From assembly GCF_042675725.1 (NCBI RefSeq), contig NZ_JBHTJN010000001.1:62001-126000 (forward strand): a DNA stretch of 64,000 nt, read 5' to 3'. Position numbers and translations under genes: made by a program. Positions 1-8,357 of the stretch are shown here, piece after piece. Below the pieces are notes generated by a model. The model saw only the letters and a program-made list of their open reading frames with translations, did no database searches and was not told the origin of the DNA. Within the stretch, counting starts at the first letter, position 1, and each line of letters opens with the position of its first letter. This DNA comes from Seminibacterium arietis. GTDB lineage: Bacteria; Pseudomonadota; Gammaproteobacteria; Enterobacterales; Pasteurellaceae.

Positions 1-58
1 GCTAGTGCAATGCAAAATGCAGTTGTCTTTTTCAAAAATTTCTTATTTAAGACCTCCG

Positions 59-93
59 CCGCCATTCGGTATTGTTTGGCGGTTTTTTCTTTT
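59..93 (+). terminator. Hairpin plus T-tract at left edge
   Basis: CCGCCA at 59-64 pairs with TGGCGG at 77-82 across a 12-nt loop and is followed by TTTTTTCTTTT. This has the form of an intrinsic terminator for a plus-strand gene that ends left of the window. Bases 94-252 hold no gene I recognise. Confidence 0.5.
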
Positions 94-252
94 GGTTTCA
101 TTGACTTCCCCTAGATTTTAAGTAGGAGGTCCACTGTTTTCTCTTGCTAACTATCATCAGATAGTTTTAACATTTTAAAAATGAGAAATTATAGGTTTTG
201 TACTTCATTTTCATTATAATAGCGTTTTAATGTAATACTATAGAGAAAAATT

Positions 253-471
253 ATGGCACTTACGCTATCACAAGTATTCAATATGTTTTTGGTTCAAATT
301 ATAAAGACTCGCACTATCCCTGTTGATTTGAATTATCTTCGCCCAAATAAAGAAACTCTAGCAGCTATTGATGAATTAGATAGTGGTAACGCAGAGAGCT
401 TTTTTATTGAAGCTAGTGAAAATTACTCAGCTGAAGAATTTACAAAACGCATTCTTAATAGTGGTCAATAA
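253..471 (+). CDS. RelB/DinJ-family antitoxin, N-terminally truncated
   Basis: The 72-residue product resembles the C-terminal two thirds of DinJ/RelB antitoxins: a segment beginning LTLSQVFNMFL, then an IPVDL step, then an acidic tail. Family members are usually 85-95 residues and start with a beta strand that forms the ribbon of the ribbon-helix-helix DNA-binding domain. Here that strand is missing, and an in-frame TAG lies four codons before the ATG, so the start cannot be moved upstream. Family antitoxins bind and neutralise a YafQ/RelE-type mRNA-cleaving toxin and repress their own promoter; without the ribbon strand, DNA binding is doubtful. The stop overlaps the start of a toxin-like remnant (TAATG), which is the usual coupling in such modules. 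Probably a decaying gene. Confidence 0.6.
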   Translation: MALTLSQVFNMFLVQIIKTRTIPVDLNYLRPNKETLAAIDELDSGNAESFFIEASENYSAEEFTKRILNSGQ

Positions 472-530
472 TGTCAGCAAAGCCATTAAAAATGAGTTAT
501 TCAAAACAGTTAATAAAAGATGAGCGTTAA
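471..530 (+). pseudogene. Remnant of a YafQ-like toxin gene
   Basis: An ATG overlapping the antitoxin stop opens a 19-codon frame (MSAKPLKMSYSKQLIKDER) that ends in TAA at 528-530. The piece resembles the first strand of YafQ toxins, which start with a short hydrophobic stretch followed by YSKQF-K. No continuation of a toxin reading frame is recognisable downstream, so the toxin appears deleted or decayed. The identification rests on the short match plus its position directly after a DinJ-like gene. Confidence 0.45.
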
Positions 531-652
531 ATTTAGTACGACTCAAGCAATGACAAAGCGTTATATTACAGTTTGCGTTAAATAAATATAACAATATTGA
601 TTATATATTAGTTTCAAAGTGCGGTTAAAATTTTAATTATTTTTACTCGTCA

Positions 653-688
653 ACACTATCCCCAACTTTACCGCGTAGAGGATAGTGT
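653..688. terminator. Inverted repeat downstream of aspS
   Basis: ACACTATCC (653-661) and GGATAGTGT (680-688) form a perfect 9-bp stem with an 18-nt loop between the end of aspS and the antitoxin remnant. There is no good U-tract on either strand, so a terminator role is only probable. Confidence 0.35.
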
Positions 689-712
689 CAACTCTTGTTT
701 TGCCTATCAAAG

Positions 713-2485
713 TTAGGAGTTTTCTATTTTTGCTACTTGTATAGCAAGCTCAGAAAGTGCTTCTGGGTTAGCTAAGCTTGGAGCATCGGTCATTAGGCAA
801 GCTGCTGCCGTCGTTTTTGGAAATGCGATCACATCACGAATATTATCTGTACCAGTCAACAACATGACTAAACGATCCAATCCAAAGGCTAGACCCGCAT
901 GTGGAGGAGTTCCAAACTTCAATGCATCAAGCAAGAAACCAAATTTTTCTGCTTGCTCTTCTTCATTAATACCAAGAATGTGAAAAACTGTTTGTTGCAT
1001 TTGGGGTTCAAAAATTCTCACAGAACCACCGCCAACTTCATAACCATTGATCACCATATCATAAGCATTTGCAACCGCACTCGTTGGATCTGATATTAAC
1101 TGCTGTGGAGTGAAATCACGAGGCGATGTAAATGGATGATGCATTGCAGCCAAATGACCTTCATCATCTCGTTCAAACATTGGGAAATCAATCACCCATA
1201 GAGGTTTCCATTCATCTAAACGTGTTAAATCTAGATCACGTCCTAATTTCAGGCGTAAAGCCCCCAGAGCATCAGTTACAACTTGCCATTTATCTGCACC
1301 AAAAAATAAAATATCACCATTTTCTGCTTTCACTCGTTGTAATAAGGCTTTTAACACAGTATCAGATAAGAACTTAGTTATTGGACTTTGTACTCCATCC
1401 AAACCACCGTTAATATCATTAACTTTTAACCATAGCAAACCTTTTGCTCCGTAAATACTTACAAATTGAGTATATTCATCAATTTGTTTACGAGTTATAG
1501 CTGAACCATTTGGAACACGAATTACTGCGACACGTCCTTTTGGATCATTTGCTGGTTGGTGAAAAACTTTAAACTCCACCTCTTTCATCAAATCAGATAT
1601 ATCAATTATTTCTAAAGGATTACGTAAATCAGGTTTATCTGAACCAAAGCGTTGCATAGCCTCATGCCAAGTCATAGTTGGAAACTGACCTAAGTTAACT
1701 TTTAAAATATTTTGCCACAATCCACGAACCATTTTTTCCATAATTTCACGAACTTCAGAGGCTGTCAGAAATGAAGTTTCCACATCAATTTGTGTAAATT
1801 CGGGTTGACGATCAGCTCGTAGATCTTCATCACGAAAACATTTCACTATCTGATAATAACGATCAAATCCTGACATCATCAGCAGTTGTTTAAATAACTG
1901 TGGAGATTGTGGTAAAGCATAAAATTTTCCTTTATGCACTCGACTTGGTACAAGATAATCTCTAGCCCCTTCTGGAGTTGCTTTAGTTAGCATTGGTGTT
2001 TCAATATCCAAAAAGCCGTTATCGTCCATAAAACGTCGAACAAATGCTGTAATTTTTGCACGGGTTTTTAAGCGTTGAGCCATTTCAGGACGGCGTAAAT
2101 CTAAATAACGGTATTTTAATCGTTGTTCTTCTGTATTATTTTGATTGAAATCTAATGGCAGAGGCTCAGAAGTATTATAAATCTGCACTTCTTCTGCTAA
2201 CACTTCAATTTCACCAGTTGCCATATTTTTATTAACTTGTTTATCAGGACGAGGGACTACTTGACCTTTAATTTGAATACAAAACTCATTTCGTAAACAT
2301 GAGGCATTATCAAGTGCAGTTTGAAATTTTGGATCAAAACACACTTGTACAATTCCCTCACGATCTCGCATATCGATAAAAATCAAACCGCCTAAATCAC
2401 GACGTTTATGCACCCAGCCACTTAACACCACTTTTTCACCGACATTGTTGCTATTTAAGTCGCCACAATAATGAGTTCGCATCAT
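713..2485 (-). CDS. aspS: Aspartyl-tRNA synthetase
   Basis: Charges tRNA-Asp with aspartate in the cytosol. The 590-residue length is normal for a bacterial-type AspRS. An N-terminal OB-fold anticodon-binding domain (about 1-105) is followed by the class II catalytic core: motif 1 around FLDIETPML (158-166), motif 2 with FRDED and the RQPEFTQID loop (217-234), a bacterial insertion domain, and motif 3 GLAFGLDRL (531-539). Two adjacent ATGs open the gene; an AAGGA ribosome binding site lies 9 nt before the first, so I use that one. The gene is divergent from cmoA, with 265 bp between them. Confidence 0.98.
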   Translation of the reverse strand: MMRTHYCGDLNSNNVGEKVVLSGWVHKRRDLGGLIFIDMRDREGIVQVCFDPKFQTALDNASCLRNEFCIQIKGQVVPRPDKQVNKNMATGEIEVLAEEVQIYNTSEPLPLDFNQNNTEEQRLKYRYLDLRRPEMAQRLKTRAKITAFVRRFMDDNGFLDIETPMLTKATPEGARDYLVPSRVHKGKFYALPQSPQLFKQLLMMSGFDRYYQIVKCFRDEDLRADRQPEFTQIDVETSFLTASEVREIMEKMVRGLWQNILKVNLGQFPTMTWHEAMQRFGSDKPDLRNPLEIIDISDLMKEVEFKVFHQPANDPKGRVAVIRVPNGSAITRKQIDEYTQFVSIYGAKGLLWLKVNDINGGLDGVQSPITKFLSDTVLKALLQRVKAENGDILFFGADKWQVVTDALGALRLKLGRDLDLTRLDEWKPLWVIDFPMFERDDEGHLAAMHHPFTSPRDFTPQQLISDPTSAVANAYDMVINGYEVGGGSVRIFEPQMQQTVFHILGINEEEQAEKFGFLLDALKFGTPPHAGLAFGLDRLVMLLTGTDNIRDVIAFPKTTAAACLMTDAPSLANPEALSELAIQVAKIENS

Positions 2486-2750
2486 ATTAAAATTTCCTTG
2501 CCAAATAATTAGTATAATTTGGTGATTATAGCTAAAATCCCTTTGGGTTAAAATAATTTATTTATAGTTACACTATATTTTAATTACTATGAACAACGAA
2601 ATAACAACTCACATCCATTCTTAATGTACATTACTTCTTTATCGATATAAAAATCTCACTTTACAATCATATAAATAAATTGATAGTATTTAGCTCTCAA
2701 CACAATAATGAAATTTTTTACCGCACTTTTCACAATCTCTAACGCAACTT

Positions 2751-3476
2751 ATGAATAAAGATACTCTTTTTGCTACTCCAATTGAGAAATTAGGGGATTT
2801 TACTTTCGATGAAAACGTCGCTGAAGTTTTTCCTGACATGATTCAACGATCAGTACCTGGCTATTCAAATATCATCACTGCTATAGGTATGCTAGCAAAA
2901 CAGTTTGTTACTGAAAGTTCCCACGTTTATGATCTTGGCTGTTCTCGAGGAGCTGCTACTTTATCTGCTCGTCGTAATATTCAACACAAAAATGTTAAAA
3001 TAATTGGCGTAGACAATTCTGAGCCAATGATAACTCGTTACCGTCATCATATTAATGCTTACCAAAGTAACATTCCTGTAGAAGTGATTTGTGATGATAT
3101 TCGTAATGTTAAGATAGAAAACGCATCAATGGTTATTTTAAATTTCACTTTACAATTTTTGCCACCAGAAGATCGTACAAGTCTTTTAGAAAAAATTTAC
3201 CAAGGATTAAGACCTAATGGGCTCCTTCTCCTTTCAGAAAAATTCTCTTTTGACGATCAAAAAATCAATCAACTTTTAATTGATTTACACCATCAATTTA
3301 AACGAGCAAATGGTTATAGTGAACTCGAAGTGAGCCAAAAACGTACTGCACTTGAAAACGTGATGAGAACTGACTCTCTACAAACTCATAAAAATCGATT
3401 AAACTCAATTGGATTTTCTCATATAGAGTTGTGGTTTCAATGTTTTAATTTTGGTTCTTTAGTAGCAATAAAGTAA
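2751..3476 (+). CDS. cmoA: Carboxy-S-adenosyl-L-methionine synthase
   Basis: CmoA converts S-adenosylmethionine and prephenate to carboxy-SAM, which CmoB uses to turn 5-hydroxyuridine at wobble position 34 into 5-oxyacetyl-uridine. The 241-residue protein has the family RSVPGY segment (33-38), a Rossmann motif I DLGCSRGAAT (61-70) and an acidic GVDNS ribose-binding strand. In many gammaproteobacteria cmoB is the next gene; it is not here, as a terminator and a transporter on the other strand follow. trhP, which supplies the hydroxyuridine substrate, is in the same window at 56.3 kb. Function is inferred from strong family resemblance. Confidence 0.96.
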   Translation: MNKDTLFATPIEKLGDFTFDENVAEVFPDMIQRSVPGYSNIITAIGMLAKQFVTESSHVYDLGCSRGAATLSARRNIQHKNVKIIGVDNSEPMITRYRHHINAYQSNIPVEVICDDIRNVKIENASMVILNFTLQFLPPEDRTSLLEKIYQGLRPNGLLLLSEKFSFDDQKINQLLIDLHHQFKRANGYSELEVSQKRTALENVMRTDSLQTHKNRLNSIGFSHIELWFQCFNFGSLVAIK

Positions 3477-3488
3477 ATTTAAATTAGA

Positions 3489-3512
3489 AAGGACTGCTTT
3501 AATGCAGTCCTT
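3489..3512. terminator. Terminator between cmoA and the DAACS gene
   Basis: AAGGACTGC (3489-3497) and GCAGTCCTT (3504-3512) form a 9-bp stem with a 6-nt loop, flanked by AT-rich sequence on both sides. It lies between convergent genes and could serve both. Confidence 0.75.
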
Positions 3513-3559
3513 AAATTATTCACTCAAAGTCAATAGTTTTAACTTCTATCTAGATAAAA

Positions 3560-4840
3560 TTAACGTCGCCACTGTTCTTCATCTAAAGTTTTTTCATGTT
3601 TGGCAACAGCTACTGCACCAGCAACATCACCAACAACGTTCATAGATGTACGTCCCATATCTAAGATCGCATCAATACCTAGAATCATACCGTACGCAAT
3701 AGCCACAGCTGAACCACCTTCTACTCTTAAGCCTATTGACTCAAGTACCATCAAAAGCATAATAGCACCTGCACCAGGTACGCCTGCAGTACCCACTGCA
3801 CCTAAGCTTGCAGTAAGCATCACAGTAATCATTTGTGAAAAAGTAAGTGGCATACCAACAGCATTAGCAATGAAAATCGCACATACACCAAGATAAACAG
3901 TAGTTCCATTCATATTGACTGTTGAACCTACTGGCAAAGCGAAACTATAGATATTTTTCGGTACGCCCATATTAACTGCTGCTTCAATAGAAACTGGTAA
4001 TGTTGCTCCTGAAGAACGAGTCACAAAAGCAGTAACCATCGGCGGCTGTACTTTTTTCAAGAAAATCAATGGATTTAGTCTCATCATTAGGAATAATCCG
4101 CAGTACACAATTACAACTTGTAAAATTAATCCAGCATAAACACTAAGTGTTACACTTGCTAATGGACCTAATGCTTCTGCACCATTTTTTGAAAACACAG
4201 TAAAAATCAATGCAAAAACTCCTATTGGAGCGTATTGCATCACCCAGCCAACAATTTTAAACATTGCTTGGCTTACACCATCAATAAAGCCAAAAACTAA
4301 ATCAGAATGCTTTTTAATCGTCTCATCTTTACTATCACGACCAAAAGAAAGTGCAATACCAAAGAAAAGACAGAAAACGATCATTGGTAAAATTTTACCT
4401 TCTGCAATTGCACCAAATGGATTAGTAGGCACAAGTCCTAATAAAATTTGTACAATTGTAGGTGATACTGCTTCTTTCCCCGCTATGACTTTTTCTGTAG
4501 ATAATTCAATCCCCAAGCCTGGTTGGATCAATGAAGCTACACCAAGACCAATTCCAATCGCAAAAATAGCTGTCAAAATATAGTAAATGAATGTTTTAAT
4601 ACCAACTCGTCCTAAATCCGTTGGCGGAATACTACTTGCACCAACAATTAAGGTTGAAGCAATCACAGGTACAACTATCATTTTCAATAAGCGAATAAAC
4701 AAATCACCAAAAGGTGACAAAAAATTAATCATTCCTGTCACATTCTGAAAAATTATACCTAATATCGCACCCGCAATTAGACCAATTAAAATTCGCCACA
4801 ATAAATTAGATTTAAAATAAAAAGAAAAAATATTTGGCAT
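3560..4840 (-). CDS. Dicarboxylate/amino acid:cation symporter (DAACS family)
   Basis: An inner-membrane secondary transporter of the GltP/Glt-Ph fold. The 426 residues show about eight hydrophobic segments, a serine-containing re-entrant loop (SSGATLPVS), and an NMNGT motif where related glutamate carriers have NMDGT, followed by a second re-entrant region rich in Gly and Ala (GTAGVPGAG). The Asp-to-Asn change in the cation-binding motif could affect which cation couples transport, but substrate cannot be read from sequence; candidates are glutamate, aspartate, serine or a C4-dicarboxylate. It resembles an uncharacterised symporter of Haemophilus more than SstT or DctA. A strong AGGAGG site lies directly before the ATG. 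The racemase gene upstream may be co-transcribed, which would suit an amino acid substrate. Confidence 0.9.
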   Translation of the reverse strand: MPNIFSFYFKSNLLWRILIGLIAGAILGIIFQNVTGMINFLSPFGDLFIRLLKMIVVPVIASTLIVGASSIPPTDLGRVGIKTFIYYILTAIFAIGIGLGVASLIQPGLGIELSTEKVIAGKEAVSPTIVQILLGLVPTNPFGAIAEGKILPMIVFCLFFGIALSFGRDSKDETIKKHSDLVFGFIDGVSQAMFKIVGWVMQYAPIGVFALIFTVFSKNGAEALGPLASVTLSVYAGLILQVVIVYCGLFLMMRLNPLIFLKKVQPPMVTAFVTRSSGATLPVSIEAAVNMGVPKNIYSFALPVGSTVNMNGTTVYLGVCAIFIANAVGMPLTFSQMITVMLTASLGAVGTAGVPGAGAIMLLMVLESIGLRVEGGSAVAIAYGMILGIDAILDMGRTSMNVVGDVAGAVAVAKHEKTLDEEQWRR

Positions 4841-4875
4841 ATATCCTCCTAAAACATAGGTTTAATTAAAGTTAA

Positions 4876-5568
4876 TTACTGTTGATAATACCAGTCAATA
4901 GCTGTTTTTACCAACTCTAATGTTGAATCAATATAAAAGTGCGGTTGTTTTTTCATTGCTTCTGATAAAATAAGTGGCACTTCCGTACATCCTAATATGA
5001 TACATTCTGCTCCTTGTTCCAAAAGAGCCTGTTGTTCAATTTCCATCAAACTAACAGATTGTTCGATCTTCCCTGCTTTATATAAATAGATACTTTCCAT
5101 TACTTGATCTTGCCCTTCTGTCGTAGGCAAAACAACATCAATACCTTGTTTTTCTAACGCATTTTGATACAACTTCGTAGCTACCGTTGCATTAGTTGCC
5201 AATAAACCTATTTTTTTTACCCCCATTTTTACTGCACAATTCACAGTACTATCAATCATACTAAGCATTTTTACATTCGATTTAGCTTGCAAACGATCAA
5301 ACCAAAAATGAGCAGTATTGCATGCGATCACAATACAAGTTGCTCCTGCTTTTTCTAAATTATGTAAGTAAGTCAATAAATGTTGTTCAGGATCTTGTTG
5401 ATGATTTAATATACACGCCGACCTATCAGGAATATCTGGAATAGAGGAAATCAACAGAGGAATATGATTTTGATCACAGCTTGCGGGGATTAACTGAATA
5501 AATTTTTGGAACATATCTGCTGTTGCAGCTGGTCCCATTCCCCCTAAAATACCAATTATATGTTTCAC
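4876..5568 (-). CDS. Aspartate/glutamate racemase family protein
   Basis: A two-domain cofactor-independent amino acid racemase of 230 residues. The two catalytic cysteines are present: Cys83 in ACNTAH and Cys194 in GCTEVP. The N-terminal GILGGMGPAAT segment is typical of the YgeA/RacX branch. The start codon is GTG at 5566-5568, with AGGAG six nt upstream; no better ATG exists. Substrate is uncertain: aspartate is most usual, but YgeA-type enzymes have broad specificity. It lies between dnaX and the DAACS transporter gene, all leftward, and could act on the amino acid that transporter carries. Confidence 0.88.
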   Translation of the reverse strand: MKHIIGILGGMGPAATADMFQKFIQLIPASCDQNHIPLLISSIPDIPDRSACILNHQQDPEQHLLTYLHNLEKAGATCIVIACNTAHFWFDRLQAKSNVKMLSMIDSTVNCAVKMGVKKIGLLATNATVATKLYQNALEKQGIDVVLPTTEGQDQVMESIYLYKAGKIEQSVSLMEIEQQALLEQGAECIILGCTEVPLILSEAMKKQPHFYIDSTLELVKTAIDWYYQQ

Positions 5569-5643
5569 TTTTTGCTCCTTTACTTAATATAAAGTTACTA
5601 TTAATTATGGTTATTAAAATTTTTATACATCTATTTTTTACCG

Positions 5644-7707
5644 CTAAACTGGGCGGATACTCTCTAAATCTAAAGTGGCTCCAAAGTTTTTTTGTAATAA
5701 TTTAATTTTAGAATCTTGCTGTAAATCTCGTTTTGCCTGTTCTGTGAACTCTTGATAAATTTGTTTGCGAAGTTCTGCTGGAGTTAAACGATCAAGTTCA
5801 TTATACTCGTCTATTTGTAAATTAATGGATTTACCATACACTTGAGTAATAGCTTGAGCTAACAAATTAACTGATTTTTCATCTTTCAAGTGCAAGCTAG
5901 GAGAACGCAATCCCAAAGTAAGTTTTTGATCTTGTAATTCCAATAAAACAGAATTTATTGCCATTTCTTTAATCAAACCTGAAATACTTGTTTTTTCAAT
6001 GAGATCTGTCCACTGATCTCGTTGACGAGCAACAGTCAAAATACGATTTTCTAGCTCTTTTGTCGTATTCTGTAAAATCGCTTGTTTAATATCTGATGGC
6101 CGAATAGTTTTTGGTTCTTTTGCTTTATTAGGATCACTCCATGTCCAACGGTAACTTTCTGCTAGATTCGCTTCATTTCCGTTTATTTGCAATTGTTCTT
6201 CATCTGAATTGTCATCAGATGAAGAAATAAAATCATTATCTGTAGCAATCGTATTTAACTGCTTAGGTGAAGGCTCTACAATAACCTGCTTATGCTTAGA
6301 AGAAAACTTACTTTTTTTGTCTGCTACAGGTAAAACTATATTTTCAGAAGATTCAATTGGACTTAGGTAAATATTTTTTTTTTCTACCGCACTTTCTTTC
6401 ACAGCAGTGATTGGTCTAGATAGCTGTTCTAAAGCATCTAAAGCATCTGCTGTTATATTACTTATTGATATTGGTTGTTGATCAGATTTGAGTTGCTGAG
6501 TTTGAGATCTTGTTAATCTTACTTGACTGTTCTGTGACAGGGTAGGTAACTCTATTGAGTTCAGTTGTTCTTGCTCCGCACTTTCATCCCCCACCGTTTT
6601 AATACGTTCTACTATTTGTGGTTGTGCAATCAATTTAGGATGAAATGCTAACGCTCGCAATAACACCATTTCTACACCAATTCTACGGTTTGGTGATCGT
6701 TCTAGCTCCTTACGACCACTAACAACGATTTGATAAAAAAACTGCACATCCTCAGGTGCAATATGCTTTGCTAAAAAGCTTAAGGGGATTCTATCATCAA
6801 TCTCCCCCTGTGACAATAATTGTTGTAAAGCAATTTTATGCAATAACTCAGCAATTGAATTAAGTAATTGATCCCAATCTCCTCCTTGCTCAGCTACTGC
6901 TTCAACTGCCTTAATTAAAGCTTCACCGTTGCCCTGCTGTAATGCATATAAAATTTTTACAGAATGATCTTCATCAAGCAATCCAAGCATAGTATTAACT
7001 ATATCAAGATTGACTACACCATTCCCCATTGCTATGGCTTGATCTGTCAAACTTAAACTATCTCTAATGCTACCTTGTGCAACTTTCGCAATGCAATCAA
7101 GTGCAGTGCTTTCGAAAGGAATTTTTTCTGCATTCAAAATTCGTTCTAAATGCTGTGCAATCTGTGGTGTTTCTAAAGCTTTTAGGTGAAATTGTAAACA
7201 GCGAGATAAAATAGTGATCGGTAACTTTTGGGGATCTGTGGTTGCTAGTAAAAATTTTACGTACTCGGGCGGTTCTTCTAACGTTTTTAGCAAAGCATTA
7301 AAAGAATGACGAGAAAGCATGTGTACTTCATCAATTAAATAAACTTTGTAACGACCTTGTGTTGGCTTATATTGTACATTATCAAGTAACTCTCGAGTGT
7401 CTTCTACTTTAGTGCGAGAGGCGGCATCAATTTCAATGAGATCAACAAAATGTCCTTGCTCAATAGCTTTGCAATGCTCGCATAGTCCACAGGGTTCTGC
7501 TGTAATACCATTAATACAGTTTAGTCCCTTTGCAAATAGTCGAGCAATCGAAGTTTTTCCCACCCCTCTAGTACCCGAAAAAAGATAGGCATGGTGAAGG
7601 CGATTTCCTTTTAATCCATTAGAAAGTGCGGTCAAAATATGCGTTTGTCCGACAACTTCTGTAAAATTTCTCGGTCGCCATTTTCTTGCTAAAACTTGAT
7701 AACTCAT
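5644..7707 (-). CDS. dnaX: DNA polymerase III subunits tau and gamma
   Basis: Clamp-loader ATPase that also tethers the polymerase cores in the replisome. The 687-residue protein has the Walker A loop GTRGVGKT (45-52), a four-Cys zinc knuckle (C64, C73, C76, C79), the Walker B IDEVH (125-129) and a sensor-1/SRC stretch near SRCLQFH; the low-complexity middle (about 370-530) precedes the tau C-terminal domains. The usual start MSYQVLARKW is an ATG at 7707 with AAGGA six nt upstream; a GTG directly before it is less likely. A run of ten A in the coding strand (6383-6374, codons 442-445) lies at the point where E. coli dnaX frameshifts; see findings. apt lies just upstream, as in many gammaproteobacteria. 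Confidence 0.97.
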   Translation of the reverse strand: MSYQVLARKWRPRNFTEVVGQTHILTALSNGLKGNRLHHAYLFSGTRGVGKTSIARLFAKGLNCINGITAEPCGLCEHCKAIEQGHFVDLIEIDAASRTKVEDTRELLDNVQYKPTQGRYKVYLIDEVHMLSRHSFNALLKTLEEPPEYVKFLLATTDPQKLPITILSRCLQFHLKALETPQIAQHLERILNAEKIPFESTALDCIAKVAQGSIRDSLSLTDQAIAMGNGVVNLDIVNTMLGLLDEDHSVKILYALQQGNGEALIKAVEAVAEQGGDWDQLLNSIAELLHKIALQQLLSQGEIDDRIPLSFLAKHIAPEDVQFFYQIVVSGRKELERSPNRRIGVEMVLLRALAFHPKLIAQPQIVERIKTVGDESAEQEQLNSIELPTLSQNSQVRLTRSQTQQLKSDQQPISISNITADALDALEQLSRPITAVKESAVEKKNIYLSPIESSENIVLPVADKKSKFSSKHKQVIVEPSPKQLNTIATDNDFISSSDDNSDEEQLQINGNEANLAESYRWTWSDPNKAKEPKTIRPSDIKQAILQNTTKELENRILTVARQRDQWTDLIEKTSISGLIKEMAINSVLLELQDQKLTLGLRSPSLHLKDEKSVNLLAQAITQVYGKSINLQIDEYNELDRLTPAELRKQIYQEFTEQAKRDLQQDSKIKLLQKNFGATLDLESIRPV
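6374..6383 (-). other. A10 slippery run in dnaX, probable gamma-product site
   Basis: The coding strand reads GAA AAA AAA AAT ATT TAC in the zero frame. Slippage into the -1 frame gives a TGA after about seven codons, and into the other frame a TAA after three codons, so either slip yields a product of about 450 residues that keeps the ATPase domains only. The run directly follows an uptake signal (AAAGTGCGGT), whose natural AT-rich tail it may be. Confidence 0.5.
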
Positions 7708-7732
7708 CACCTATCCTTTTTATTTTTGACAA

Positions 7733-8272
7733 TTAATGCCCTTCAAAATCCACTAAACAGAAAGGTTCAATACCTAGTTTGCACAAACGTCTTTCTCCTC
7801 CTAAATCGGGTAAATTAATTACAAAAGCCGCATGTTTGACTTGACCTTTTAAACGCTCTACTAATTTCGCTGTAGCTTCTACTGTACCGCCCGTGGCTAA
7901 TAAATCATCAATTATTAAGACATTATCTCCTTCTTTAATAGAGTCTACATGCATTTCGAGAACATCTTCACCATATTCTAGTTGGTAAGATTGTGCAATA
8001 GTTTCACGAGGTAATTTATTTGGTTTACGCACTAAAACAAAAGGAACATTTAAACCTAACGCAACTGGTGCACCAAAAATAAAACCTCGACTTTCTGTGC
8101 CAATCACTTTAGTAATACCTTTATTTTTATATTCTGCAATAATTAAATTAATACAGGCTTGAAATGCCTCTGGCACTTCAGTTAAAGAAGTAATATCACG
8201 AAAAATGATACCTTTCTTCGGATAATCAGGAATAGATTTAATAGATGATTTAATCAACTCTAACAGATTCAT
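7733..8272 (-). CDS. apt: Adenine phosphoribosyltransferase
   Basis: Salvages adenine by joining it to PRPP to give AMP in the cytosol. The 179-residue protein has the PRPP-binding loop VLIIDDLLATGGT (118-130), the FRDIT segment near residue 24 and the TESRGFIFG loop (59-67), all typical of Apt. An AGGT site lies near the ATG. It ends about 25 bp before dnaX and the two are very likely co-transcribed, an arrangement also known in E. coli. Confidence 0.97.
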   Translation of the reverse strand: MNLLELIKSSIKSIPDYPKKGIIFRDITSLTEVPEAFQACINLIIAEYKNKGITKVIGTESRGFIFGAPVALGLNVPFVLVRKPNKLPRETIAQSYQLEYGEDVLEMHVDSIKEGDNVLIIDDLLATGGTVEATAKLVERLKGQVKHAAFVINLPDLGGERRLCKLGIEPFCLVDFEGH

Positions 8273-8357
8273 TGTTATACCTAAATAAATAAAAGTGCGG
8301 TCAAATTATCGACCTTTTTCATTCAAAACTGAGTTCAGATATTAACACAAATTTATG

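Noticed and set aside
1..114. Two open frames from the window edge to 114 and beyond
   Set aside because: Both are short, run through the hairpin at 59-82 and match no family that I recognise; they may be the 3' flank of a gene outside the window.
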